A stretch of 28,766 nucleotides of DNA from UBA6016 sp964568395 (lineage in GTDB: Bacteria > Campylobacterota > Campylobacteria > Campylobacterales > UBA6016). The notes under the pieces were generated by a model. It worked only from the letters and a program-made list of their open reading frames with translations. It was not told the origin of the DNA and made no database searches. The position numbers and the translations under genes were made by a program. Positions within the stretch are counted from its first letter, which is position 1, and every line of letters starts with the position of its first letter. Below are positions 15,496 to 22,816 of this stretch, piece by piece. The stretch lies in the NCBI GenBank assembly GCA_964568395.1, contig CAZMPN010000021.1, positions 1 to 28,766 of the forward strand, given 5' to 3'.

Positions 15496-16418
15496 TGGCA
15501 GCCGTTACAAGCGAACTTATAAAAGAACTTAGAGACAGAACTGCGGCCGGTATGCTTGATTGCAAAAAGGCTCTTACCGAGTGCGATGGAAACCTTGACG
15601 AAGCAATCGACTGGCTAAGAAAGAAAGGTCTATCGGCTGCCGCCAAAAAAAGCGGTAGAACCGCAACCGAAGGTACTATCACTATAGAGGTATCTGCGGA
15701 CAACAAAAAAGCGACAATTTCAGAAGTAAACTGCGAAACGGACTTCGTAGGTCAAAACGAAAACTTCATAGAGTTCTGCGCCAGCACGACTGCGCATATC
15801 CATACAAGCGGTATCAAAAGCGTTGACGAGCTTATGGCTTCAACGATTAACGGCAGCGCGTTCTCTGACCACCTATCCGTAACTATCAGCAAAATCGGCG
15901 AAAACATCGTAGTTAGAAGATTTGCCGAAGTATCTGTAAGCGAAAACGGCTGCGTTAGCGCATACAAACACGCTAACGGAAAAATAGGCGTTCTTGTTGC
16001 GGCAGAGTGCGACAGCGCAAAAACTGCCGACGCTGTTGCCGGCGTACTAAAAGATATAGCTATGCACGCCGCCGCTATGAATCCAAACTACCTAGACGAA
16101 ACGGAAGTTCCTCAAGAAGATCTAGACAGAGAAGCCGAAGTTGCAAAAGCCCAGCTAGAAAAAGAGGGTAAACCGCAAGCTATGTGGGACAAAATCATCC
16201 CTGGAAAACTTGTAAAATTCAAAAAAGACAACTGCCTAGTAGATCAGCCGTTCGTAAAAGACGACAAAAAAACAGTTAAGGAAGCTCTGGAAGCCGCGGC
16301 AAAAGCTGCCGGTGGAACTGCAAAACTAACTGCTTTTGTAAGATTTGAAGTAGGCGAAGGCCTAGAGAAAAAAGCTTGCGACTTCGCAAGCGAAGTTGCG
16401 GCTCAACTAGCCAAATAA
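15495..16418 (+). CDS. tsf: Elongation factor Ts
   Basis: EF-Ts exchanges GDP for GTP on EF-Tu. The 307-residue product has an N-terminal UBA-like domain (about 1-55, ELRDRTAAGMLDCKKALTE) and the core signature CETDFVGQNENF near residue 80. The C-terminal part has the helical ...MWDKIIPGKL... segment and a final FEVGEGLEKKACDFASEV. It is a little longer than the E. coli protein. Its ATG overlaps the rpsB stop. A strong hairpin follows the gene. Confidence 0.98.
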   Translation: MAAVTSELIKELRDRTAAGMLDCKKALTECDGNLDEAIDWLRKKGLSAAAKKSGRTATEGTITIEVSADNKKATISEVNCETDFVGQNENFIEFCASTTAHIHTSGIKSVDELMASTINGSAFSDHLSVTISKIGENIVVRRFAEVSVSENGCVSAYKHANGKIGVLVAAECDSAKTADAVAGVLKDIAMHAAAMNPNYLDETEVPQEDLDREAEVAKAQLEKEGKPQAMWDKIIPGKLVKFKKDNCLVDQPFVKDDKKTVKEALEAAAKAAGGTAKLTAFVRFEVGEGLEKKACDFASEVAAQLAK

Positions 16419-16432
16419 TTATTCCCCTATAA

Positions 16433-16455
16433 TTTCCCCGCCCAAAGCGGGGAAA
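16433..16455 (+). terminator. Hairpin after tsf (terminator or attenuator)
   Basis: TTTCCCCGC pairs perfectly with GCGGGGAAA (9 bp) around a CCAAA loop. The T run after it is poor (CTTTC) and the next gene starts 22 bases later, so it probably reduces rather than abolishes read-through into the ABC ATPase and fliR. Confidence 0.55.
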
Positions 16456-16477
16456 CTTTCAAACAAAAGGCTCTAAA

Positions 16478-17116
16478 TTGCTAAGCGCCAAAAATCTCTC
16501 CCACTCTTTTGATTACAACCTTTTCGACAATATAAATATTGAACTTAACGCAAAAAAATCGACAGCCATTTTAGGCGTCAGCGGAAGCGGAAAATCTACC
16601 CTCCTGCATATCCTATCGTCGTTTCTGGAGCCGAAAAGCGGAGAGGTGTTTTTTGACGGGAAAAATATATACTCCCTAACCGCCAAAGAGCTTGTAGAGT
16701 TGCGAAAAAACGAGTTTGGCATCATCTTCCAATCCCACTATCTCTTCAGAGGTTTTAGCGCGAAAGAGAATCTGGAGGTAGCCTCCATAATGAGCGGCGA
16801 GCCGGTAGACGAGGCTTTGGCCGATAAATTTGGCGTAGCCCATGTGCTTAACCAGCCGATCTCTACGCTATCTGGCGGTCAGCAACAAAGGATCTCCATC
16901 GTTAGGGTGCTCACCAAAAAACCACGGGTTATATTTGCGGATGAACCGACGGGAAATCTCGACAAAGATAGCGCAAAACAGGTAATGTCTACTATTTTTG
17001 AATATATAGATACAAACTGCGCCTCACTGCTTTGCGTAACGCACGACGAAAATCTCGCGCACTCCTGCGACTTTGTATATAGATTAGAAAAAAATGCGCT
17101 AATAGCCGTAAAATGA
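16478..17116 (+). CDS. ABC transporter ATP-binding protein, LolD/MacB-like
   Basis: This 212-residue protein is a complete ABC ATPase: Walker A GVSGSGKS (33-40), Q-loop Q85, signature LSGGQQQR (131-138), Walker B VIFADEP with catalytic E156, D-loop GNLD and an H-loop in CVTHDE. Sequence style (LRKNEFGIIFQ, ADEPTGNLD) matches the LolD/MacB/FtsE group. No permease is encoded next to it, so the partner and substrate are unknown. FtsE, LolD and MacB-type roles are all possible. The start is TTG with AAAGG upstream. It lies between tsf and fliR and overlaps fliR by 4 bases; C. jejuni has an equivalent gene in the same place (Cj1180c, from memory). Confidence 0.9.
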   Translation: MLSAKNLSHSFDYNLFDNINIELNAKKSTAILGVSGSGKSTLLHILSSFLEPKSGEVFFDGKNIYSLTAKELVELRKNEFGIIFQSHYLFRGFSAKENLEVASIMSGEPVDEALADKFGVAHVLNQPISTLSGGQQQRISIVRVLTKKPRVIFADEPTGNLDKDSAKQVMSTIFEYIDTNCASLLCVTHDENLAHSCDFVYRLEKNALIAVK

Positions 17117-17880
17117 ATCAACTACTCCCGTTTATCGCGCAAGAATCGGTGATAACTTTTATGCTTTTGTTTGTGCGCTTTTCATCCCTTTTCGCTTTTA
17201 TGCCTTTTTTTGCCCATACATCGGTGCCTGTTTCGGTCAAAGGCGCGCTAGCCCTATATTTTACGGTGATTTTTTATACGGTAATTCCGACGGCAAACAT
17301 AGAGATGACGTCGAGCACCCTTATGACGGCAATACTTATGGAAGCGACCTTCGGTTTTATAGCCGGCTTTTTGGTCTCCACCCTTTTTGCCGCAGTCGGA
17401 TTTGCGGGGGAGCAGATAAGCATGGTTATGGGGTTTTCTATGGCTAGCGCATACGATCCGCAAACACAGCAGAGTTCGCAGGTAATCAGCGTAATGCTCA
17501 GCTTTTTTACGCTTTTGATACTTCTGGCTGCGGACGGACATCATTTGATCATAAAGTACATCGAATACTCGCTAAAAGAGGTTCCCATAGGGCAGTTCGC
17601 GCTCACTAAGGGGTATCTGGAATACTCGATACTATCAGTAAAAAACATCTTTCTGATAGGCTTTACGATAGCCTTCCCGCTGATGGCTTTATCGCTGCTT
17701 TCGGATATTATCTTCGGCATGATCATGAAGACGATGCCATCATTCAACCTTCTGGTCGTCGGTATGCCGATAAAAGTGATACTGGGAATAGCCGTATTGA
17801 CGGCTATTATGACTTCGATCGCGCTTATTTTTAAAGAAAAGTTCGTCGAAATTATAAACCATATGTTACTTCTTTTGTAA
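17113..17880 (+). CDS. fliR: Flagellar biosynthesis protein FliR
   Basis: FliR is part of the FliP-FliQ-FliR core of the flagellar type III export gate. The 255-residue protein is very hydrophobic, with about six membrane segments, and has the FliR features FVRFSSLFAFMPFF near the N-terminus, a GFAGEQISMVMGFSMASAYD loop, and FLIGFTIAFPLMALSLLSDI then MPSFNLLVVGMPIKVILG. It starts within the ABC ATPase stop (ATGA). An intact fliR implies a flagellated organism. Confidence 0.95.
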   Translation: MNQLLPFIAQESVITFMLLFVRFSSLFAFMPFFAHTSVPVSVKGALALYFTVIFYTVIPTANIEMTSSTLMTAILMEATFGFIAGFLVSTLFAAVGFAGEQISMVMGFSMASAYDPQTQQSSQVISVMLSFFTLLILLAADGHHLIIKYIEYSLKEVPIGQFALTKGYLEYSILSVKNIFLIGFTIAFPLMALSLLSDIIFGMIMKTMPSFNLLVVGMPIKVILGIAVLTAIMTSIALIFKEKFVEIINHMLLLL

Positions 17881-17953
17881 AAGCTAAAATAAATGTTTAA
17901 AAATATAAAATTAATAGCTATTTAATAAAAAGCCAAGTTCTTAAGGTCAATAA

Positions 17954-19270
17954 ATGCAAGTACTGCTAATAAATCAAAACGCTACAATCGAGAGGCTTGT
18001 AAAACTAAGCTCCGGAAAGCTCGGGTATGAGCTAGCGACCGCAAAAGATATTTCCGACGTGGCAAGTGCGGCATACGGTTTTATTATAATAGACAGCGAC
18101 CTGTATAACGACGAAGAATTTGCAATATTAAAACAAAATTTTTCAAACGCAAAATATATACTTATAATAACAAAAGGCGCCGAGAGGCCGGAAGGTTTCG
18201 ACGTATATGTAGAAAAGCCGTTCTTGCCAACGGAGCTTGTAGATATTTTTAGCTCTCTAGCCTCTAGCGTTAGCGATGATTTTTTTGCGGACGACTCCGT
18301 ATTCGACAACGCCGAATCGGAGATGGGAACATTCGATGCGGACACATCGCTTGCGGCCCCATCCGTGGAAAACGAAGAATCTTTAGACGATACGTTTGGC
18401 GCACTAGAAGATGACTTTGGTTCCATATCCCTCGAGGAACATCCGGCAGATTTGGAAGAGATGGGAGAGTTGCAATTAGAAATGCCGGACGAGCATCCCG
18501 CATTTGAATCTGAAGAGTTGACCCTTGATGACAGCGACAGCATAAAGTTGGACGAGCAGATAGGCGACATTCAGGACGAAATGAAAGATATAGATTTTGG
18601 CGACGAACTCGCCCATATCGATACGGACGAAGGCTTGCCGGAGATAGCGGAAGAATCGCCTGATATCACTATGGATATAGAAGAGGAGCCGCTCCTTGAA
18701 GAGAAACAAAACTATGAGGAAGAGCTGGAAATAGATAATCTCCCGGCGGCACAAGACGATGAGCTTGCGGGAATGGGCGATTTCTCTTTTGATAACGAAG
18801 GCGGACTCGGACTAGACGAAGACGAAATCGAAGAAGAGCCTACGCAAAACGACGCACACATTTTGGACGAAGACGAAGTAAACAAGCTAAAAAATCTATT
18901 AGACGAAACAGAAGAGGAAAAATTGGAAAACGAAGATTTCGATATAGAAAATATAAAAATACATAACGACGAGCTCGGCTCTTTGACGGAAGAGTCATTA
19001 GCCGAAGCGCTAGGCGTAAGTCTTGACGATATGCCGTCCACTGAAAGCGGCGATGATTTCGGGAGCGATCTCGATGGCGGGCTGGATAGTATTACAAACT
19101 CTCTGCCAGATATTAAAGATAATACGGTTGCCGCGGCTACCACAAATATTCCGGCAAATGCGATACAGTTAAACCCTAACCAAAGCATTACAATCTCTCT
19201 TGATGCGTTAAAAGAGCTTCTGAATATGGCAGACGTAACGATAAACATAACGCTTAGCAAAAAACAATGA
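17954..19270 (+). CDS. chePep: Highly acidic chemotaxis regulator ChePep-like, with degenerate receiver domain
   Basis: Residues about 1-105 look like a response-regulator receiver fold: strand LLIN, strand FIIID with D47, strand YILIIT with T73, and the EKPFLPTEL ending with K88-P89. The acidic pair that normally binds magnesium after the first strand is replaced by N7-Q8, so phosphorylation is doubtful. Residues about 110-385 are low-complexity and rich in Glu and Asp. A short conserved-looking C-terminus (LNPNQSITISLDALKELLNM) ends the 438-residue protein. Position between fliR and gmk matches HP0322 (ChePep), a polar protein that controls flagellar rotation and chemotaxis in Helicobacter, and C. 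jejuni Cj1178c. It overlaps gmk by 4 bases. The 73-base upstream gap is AT-rich with TTTAAT-like boxes but no clear promoter. Confidence 0.82.
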   Translation: MQVLLINQNATIERLVKLSSGKLGYELATAKDISDVASAAYGFIIIDSDLYNDEEFAILKQNFSNAKYILIITKGAERPEGFDVYVEKPFLPTELVDIFSSLASSVSDDFFADDSVFDNAESEMGTFDADTSLAAPSVENEESLDDTFGALEDDFGSISLEEHPADLEEMGELQLEMPDEHPAFESEELTLDDSDSIKLDEQIGDIQDEMKDIDFGDELAHIDTDEGLPEIAEESPDITMDIEEEPLLEEKQNYEEELEIDNLPAAQDDELAGMGDFSFDNEGGLGLDEDEIEEEPTQNDAHILDEDEVNKLKNLLDETEEEKLENEDFDIENIKIHNDELGSLTEESLAEALGVSLDDMPSTESGDDFGSDLDGGLDSITNSLPDIKDNTVAAATTNIPANAIQLNPNQSITISLDALKELLNMADVTINITLSKKQ

Positions 19271-19875
19271 GCGGCTCCATTCTCGTAGTATCTGGGCCTA
19301 GCGGCTCCGGCAAAACAAGTCTTGCCAGAAAACTGCTTGACATAGTTCCAAACTGCTACTTCTCAATATCGACAACGACCAGAAAACCGAGAGATGGGGA
19401 AGAAGACGGCGTCGACTATCATTTCATATCAAAAGATCAGTTTTTGTCCGAGATAGACGATGGCGGCTTCTTGGAGTGGGCCGAAGTTCACGGGAATTTT
19501 TACGGCACGTCGTTTCGCCCGATAGAAAAAGCTTTAGCCGAGAATAAGATAGTAGTGCTTGATATAGATGTGCAAGGCCATAAAACACTCAGGGAGAAAT
19601 TTCCAAAGCTTGTAACATCAGTTTTTATTACGACAAAAAACATGAGCGTCCTCAAACAAAGACTATCGTCTAGAAATACGGAAACCACGGAGATACTAGA
19701 ACAAAGGGTCATAAACGCAATAAGCGAAATGAGGTCGATAGGCGAATACGACTACTTCTTCGTAAACGACGACTTTAACGAATCATTGGAGGCGCTGACG
19801 GCGATAGCTACCGCCTCTAGATTCAAACAAAGCCTAACCGACAACGACTCATTTATTAAAAGCTGGAAGATATAA
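19267..19875 (+). CDS. gmk: Guanylate kinase
   Basis: Gmk phosphorylates GMP to GDP with ATP. The 202-residue protein has the P-loop GPSGSGKT (residues 10-17), the GMP-binding TTRKPRDGEEDGVDYHFIS, the EWAEVHGNFYGTS segment and the LDIDVQGH motif. The start overlaps the stop of the acidic chemotaxis gene, so the two are translationally coupled; that a housekeeping kinase follows a motility gene is a conserved Campylobacterota arrangement. Confidence 0.97.
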   Translation: MSGSILVVSGPSGSGKTSLARKLLDIVPNCYFSISTTTRKPRDGEEDGVDYHFISKDQFLSEIDDGGFLEWAEVHGNFYGTSFRPIEKALAENKIVVLDIDVQGHKTLREKFPKLVTSVFITTKNMSVLKQRLSSRNTETTEILEQRVINAISEMRSIGEYDYFFVNDDFNESLEALTAIATASRFKQSLTDNDSFIKSWKI

Positions 19876-19887
19876 AACAACTTTTTG

Positions 19888-19893
19888 TATACT
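19888..19893 (+). promoter_or_regulatory. Possible -10 box for tatA-argS
   Basis: TATACT, preceded by CTTTTTG, lies in the 44-base gem between gmk and tatA, 27 bases before the tatA ATG. It could give tatA-argS its own transcript, but read-through from gmk is equally possible. Confidence 0.3.
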
Positions 19894-19919
19894 TTGACAA
19901 TTTAAAAGAAAGGCATTAT

Positions 19920-20192
19920 ATGGGTTCATTTAGTATATGGCATTGGGTGGTCGTTCTACTCATCGTGCTACTTCTATTCGGTGCGAAAAGAATACCTGAG
20001 CTTGCAAAAGGTCTAGGGAGCGGTATAAAAAACTTCAAAAATGCGATCAAAGAAGACGAAAACGAAGCTGCAAAAACGGCTGAGGCTAAGCCTGTAGAAA
20101 CGACTGCTACTGCGCAAAATACACAACAAACGACGACTACGGCTCAAGCTACGGAGCAAAAACCGGCAAACACAGACGCAAACAAAGCCTAA
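19920..20192 (+). CDS. tatA: Sec-independent protein translocase TatA
   Basis: TatA polymerises to form the pore of the twin-arginine export system for folded proteins. The 90-residue protein has an N-terminal membrane helix (about 5-22, IWHWVVVLLIVLLLF), the hinge FGAKRIPELAKGLG and the amphipathic helix to about residue 44. The rest is a Thr/Gln/Ala-rich tail of low complexity. tatB and tatC are not in the window. An AAAGG site precedes the ATG. Confidence 0.95.
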   Translation: MGSFSIWHWVVVLLIVLLLFGAKRIPELAKGLGSGIKNFKNAIKEDENEAAKTAEAKPVETTATAQNTQQTTTTAQATEQKPANTDANKA

Positions 20193-20201
20193 AAGCATTC
20201 A

Positions 20202-21812
20202 ATGAAAAAAAGCGTCAAACATCACATCTCCACAAAGCTATCAGAACATAAAATCCCGGAGCTTCAAAAGCCTAAAGAGGCTAGCTTCGGGCATTTTGCT
20301 TCCCCGGTAGCCTTCTCGCTTGCCAAAGAGCTGAAAAAATCACCAAACCAAATCGCCGCAGAACTTGCCGAAATACTGCACGATCCGGACCATTTTGATA
20401 GCGTAGAGGCCATAAGCGGCTTTATAAATTTCAAACTATCTAGCGCATTTTTGGATAAATTTGCAACCCAGGCCTTAGAGAAAGGTTTTGATTTTGCAAA
20501 ACCAAAAGAGCTGGACAAAGAGAAAATCCTTCTAGAATTTGTCAGCGCCAACCCTACCGGCCCCCTTCATATCGGGCATGCCAGAGGCGCCATATACGGC
20601 GATGCGCTTTTGCAGATAGGCAGATACCTTGGGCACGACATAACAAGCGAATATTACGTAAACGATGCCGGCAGACAGGTATACCTACTTGGCGTCTCGA
20701 TATACTTAAGGGCAAAGGAGGATATTCTAAAAGAGAATGTAGAGTATCCGGAAGAGTTCTATAGAGGCGAATACATATACGAGCTTGCGGAAGAAGCCGT
20801 AAGAGAGTTCGGCAAAGAGGCTTTTGCAAACGAGGATATTATAAGCGCTCTTTCTGTTTGGGGAAAAGATAAGATGATGGTGGAGATACGCCAAAATCTT
20901 GATATGGTAGGTATAAAATTCGACAACTTTGTCAGCGAAAAAGAGGTGTTTAGGGGCTGGGAAAATGCGAAGGCAAAACTGGATGAACACTCCGCCCTAT
21001 ATGAAAACGAGGGGAAGATTTGGCTTAGAACTACCGAGCATAAAGACGAAAAAGACAGAGTCGTGGTCAGGGAAAACGGTGAGCCTACATATCTAGCCGG
21101 AGATATCACATATCACAAAGATAAGTTTGAAAGAAATTTTGACAAATATATCAATATCTGGGGCGCAGACCATCACGGATATATCTCAAGGGTAAAATCC
21201 GCGATAGAATTTCTAGGATACGACTCTTCAAAACTTGAAGTGCTTCTATCTCAAATGGTGGCGCTTTTGAAAGACGGCGAGCCATACAAAATGAGCAAAC
21301 GCGCCGGCAACTTCATACTGATGAAGGATGTCGTAGAGGATATCGGTTCCGACGCGCTCAGATTTGTATTTCTATCTAAAAAGTCGGATACGCACCTAGA
21401 GTTTGACGTCTCCGACCTAAACAAAGAAGATAGTACGAATCCGGTATTTTATATCAACTACGCGCACGCCAGGATCTGTTCTTTGTTTGAAAAACGCGGG
21501 GTGACTTTTGAGCACGCCAAAGGCATAAAGCTACCGCATTTGACGGACGACGAAAAAGAACTTTTATTTACCGCTATGCTTCTTGGAGACGCTTTAGAAG
21601 ATGCGTTTGTAACCAGAGACGTCCAAAAAATTACGGAATACCTCAAAAGTCTAGCCAACAGGCTTCATAGGTTCTATACCGAAAATAGGATTTTGGGTTC
21701 CGACAGAGAAGATGTTTATCTGAAGATATTCGCGGTGGTGGCGCTCAGCCTAAGAGTCGGCCTAAAACTACTTGGTATCGAAGCTAAAGAGAAGATGCAA
21801 AGAGGGGAGTAA
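20202..21812 (+). CDS. argS: Arginyl-tRNA synthetase
   Basis: This class I synthetase charges tRNA-Arg. The 536-residue length is typical of the group. The HIGH motif is in NPTGPLHIGHARGAIYGDA (near residue 120), KMSKR is in YKMSKRAGNF (near residue 365), and an N-terminal Add-1 domain and a C-terminal DALR-type anticodon-binding domain are recognisable (NYAHARICSLFEKRG, then ANRLHRFYTENRIL). It begins 9 bases after tatA. Its stop is 1 base from the stop of the convergent rsfS, leaving no room for a separate terminator. Confidence 0.98.
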   Translation: MKKSVKHHISTKLSEHKIPELQKPKEASFGHFASPVAFSLAKELKKSPNQIAAELAEILHDPDHFDSVEAISGFINFKLSSAFLDKFATQALEKGFDFAKPKELDKEKILLEFVSANPTGPLHIGHARGAIYGDALLQIGRYLGHDITSEYYVNDAGRQVYLLGVSIYLRAKEDILKENVEYPEEFYRGEYIYELAEEAVREFGKEAFANEDIISALSVWGKDKMMVEIRQNLDMVGIKFDNFVSEKEVFRGWENAKAKLDEHSALYENEGKIWLRTTEHKDEKDRVVVRENGEPTYLAGDITYHKDKFERNFDKYINIWGADHHGYISRVKSAIEFLGYDSSKLEVLLSQMVALLKDGEPYKMSKRAGNFILMKDVVEDIGSDALRFVFLSKKSDTHLEFDVSDLNKEDSTNPVFYINYAHARICSLFEKRGVTFEHAKGIKLPHLTDDEKELLFTAMLLGDALEDAFVTRDVQKITEYLKSLANRLHRFYTENRILGSDREDVYLKIFAVVALSLRVGLKLLGIEAKEKMQRGE

Positions 21813-21813
21813 C

Positions 21814-22146
21814 CTATCCTCTTTTTGCCTCAAACTCTCTCAAAAACTCTTCCAAATCGTATCTTTTTCTATACTCTTCGCTCATTAGATGGACCAAAAT
21901 GTCTCCCATATCGACTATAGTCCAATCGTCGCTATCATCGACATTCAGAATAGTCTCGCCATCTTTTTTTAGTGTTTTCTTCATCTCGTCCACAAGCATT
22001 AGAGCGTGTTTTGAGGCTATGGAAGTGGCGACTACGACGGCGTCTACGAAATATCCGCTATCCGTTAGGTCAAAAATCTCTATATTTTCTGCTTTTTTCT
22101 CATCTAGCAAATCAGCTATTTTTTTACATCTCTCTTTAATAGTCAT
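21814..22146 (-). CDS. rsfS: Ribosomal silencing factor RsfS
   Basis: RsfS binds ribosomal protein L14 on the 50S subunit and blocks subunit joining when nutrients are short. The 110-residue protein carries the family pattern NIEIFDLTDSGYFVDAVVVA, then SKHALMLVDEM and DDWTIVDMGDILVHLM, where the tryptophan-centred strand is typical. It overlaps nadD by 4 bases (ATGA), a pairing widespread in bacteria. Confidence 0.95.
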   Translation of the reverse strand: MTIKERCKKIADLLDEKKAENIEIFDLTDSGYFVDAVVVATSIASKHALMLVDEMKKTLKKDGETILNVDDSDDWTIVDMGDILVHLMSEEYRKRYDLEEFLREFEAKRG

Positions 22147-22697
22147 ATATTTTTCCTTTTACTATAAAAACTAACCGCGTCCTCTCTGATTTCTGGCGGC
22201 AACATCTCGCCGTCCAACGTATTTCTAAAATCGGTAGACGAAAACGGACAATCCAAAACAATTGTTTTATACTCGCTTTTTGCGCCGCCGCCCCTTGAAA
22301 TCACGACCGGTGTAACGAGCGACAATAACTCTTCGCTTCTGTGCCATTTCGGCAAGTCCAAAAGATTGTCGGAGCCTATTATTAGATAGATTTTATCATA
22401 GCTTTGCTTGCCGCCTTTTTCGATTAGCTCCCCTACGGTCTCTATAGTGAAAACTCTTCTTCGCTTTTTTATCTCTATATCGAGCACTTCCACAAAGCCG
22501 TATTTTGAAAATACTTTCCGTAGCCACTCATACCTTTTTTGGGGCGGAGCGTTGTAGCTATCTTTAAATGGATTAATAAACGTAGGCACGATAAAGAGTT
22601 TGTCTATATCAAGCTCTTCAAAGCATAGCTTTACGGCCTCCTCGTGGCATTTGTGCACAGGATCGAAGCTGCCTCCAAAAATAGCAAAATTTCCCAA
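22143..22697 (-). CDS. nadD: Nicotinate-nucleotide adenylyltransferase
   Basis: NadD adenylates nicotinate mononucleotide in NAD synthesis. A GTG at 22703 is in frame, but the AAAAAAGG ribosome site abuts it directly; the TTG at 22697 has a 6-base spacing and gives MGNFAIFGGSFDPVH, so I choose it (184 residues). The nucleotidyltransferase (H/T)xGH motif reads HKCH here, and the C-terminal ISSTxxR-type motif reads FSSTDFRNT. The middle segment YLIIGSDNLLDLPKWHRSEEL is typical. The gene heads the nadD-rsfS pair, divergent from pgk. Confidence 0.93.
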   Translation of the reverse strand: MGNFAIFGGSFDPVHKCHEEAVKLCFEELDIDKLFIVPTFINPFKDSYNAPPQKRYEWLRKVFSKYGFVEVLDIEIKKRRRVFTIETVGELIEKGGKQSYDKIYLIIGSDNLLDLPKWHRSEELLSLVTPVVISRGGGAKSEYKTIVLDCPFSSTDFRNTLDGEMLPPEIREDAVSFYSKRKNI

Positions 22698-22739
22698 TAA
22701 CACCCTTTTTTGCGGTTATTTTGGCAAAGCGGAGGTTAA

Positions 22740-22745
22740 ATAATA
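22740..22745 (-). promoter_or_regulatory. Possible -10 box for nadD-rsfS
   Basis: TATTAT is read on the minus strand about 43 bases before the chosen nadD start, in the shared 119-base gap with pgk. Tentative, as the region is generally AT-rich. Confidence 0.3.
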
Positions 22746-22763
22746 TTTTAAACCCCTATTTGA

Positions 22764-22769
22764 GATAAT
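22764..22769 (+). promoter_or_regulatory. Possible -10 box for pgk-tpiA-fabI
   Basis: GATAAT lies 47 bases before the pgk TTG start. Flanking it, GCGGTTA (22712-22718) and TAACCGC (22795-22801) form an inverted repeat that could be an operator or chance. Confidence 0.4.
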
Positions 22770-22816
22770 ACGAAAGGTGTCTATTAAAGAAAATTAACCG
22801 CCAAAAAGGAGTTTGA

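Noticed and set aside
15458..15706. Minus-strand frame ending in a leucine run
   Set aside because: The leucines are the reverse of GAAG-rich codons in the rpsB tail; the region is occupied by rpsB and tsf.
18080..19110. GAAGA-rich stretches as a tandem repeat
   Set aside because: They are irregular acidic codons in the ChePep-like gene without a fixed period.
18712..19260. 182-codon Ser-rich frame on the minus strand
   Set aside because: It mirrors the Glu/Asp-rich coding of the acidic protein: GAA and GAT codons read backwards give Ser, Phe and Ile. No start site support.
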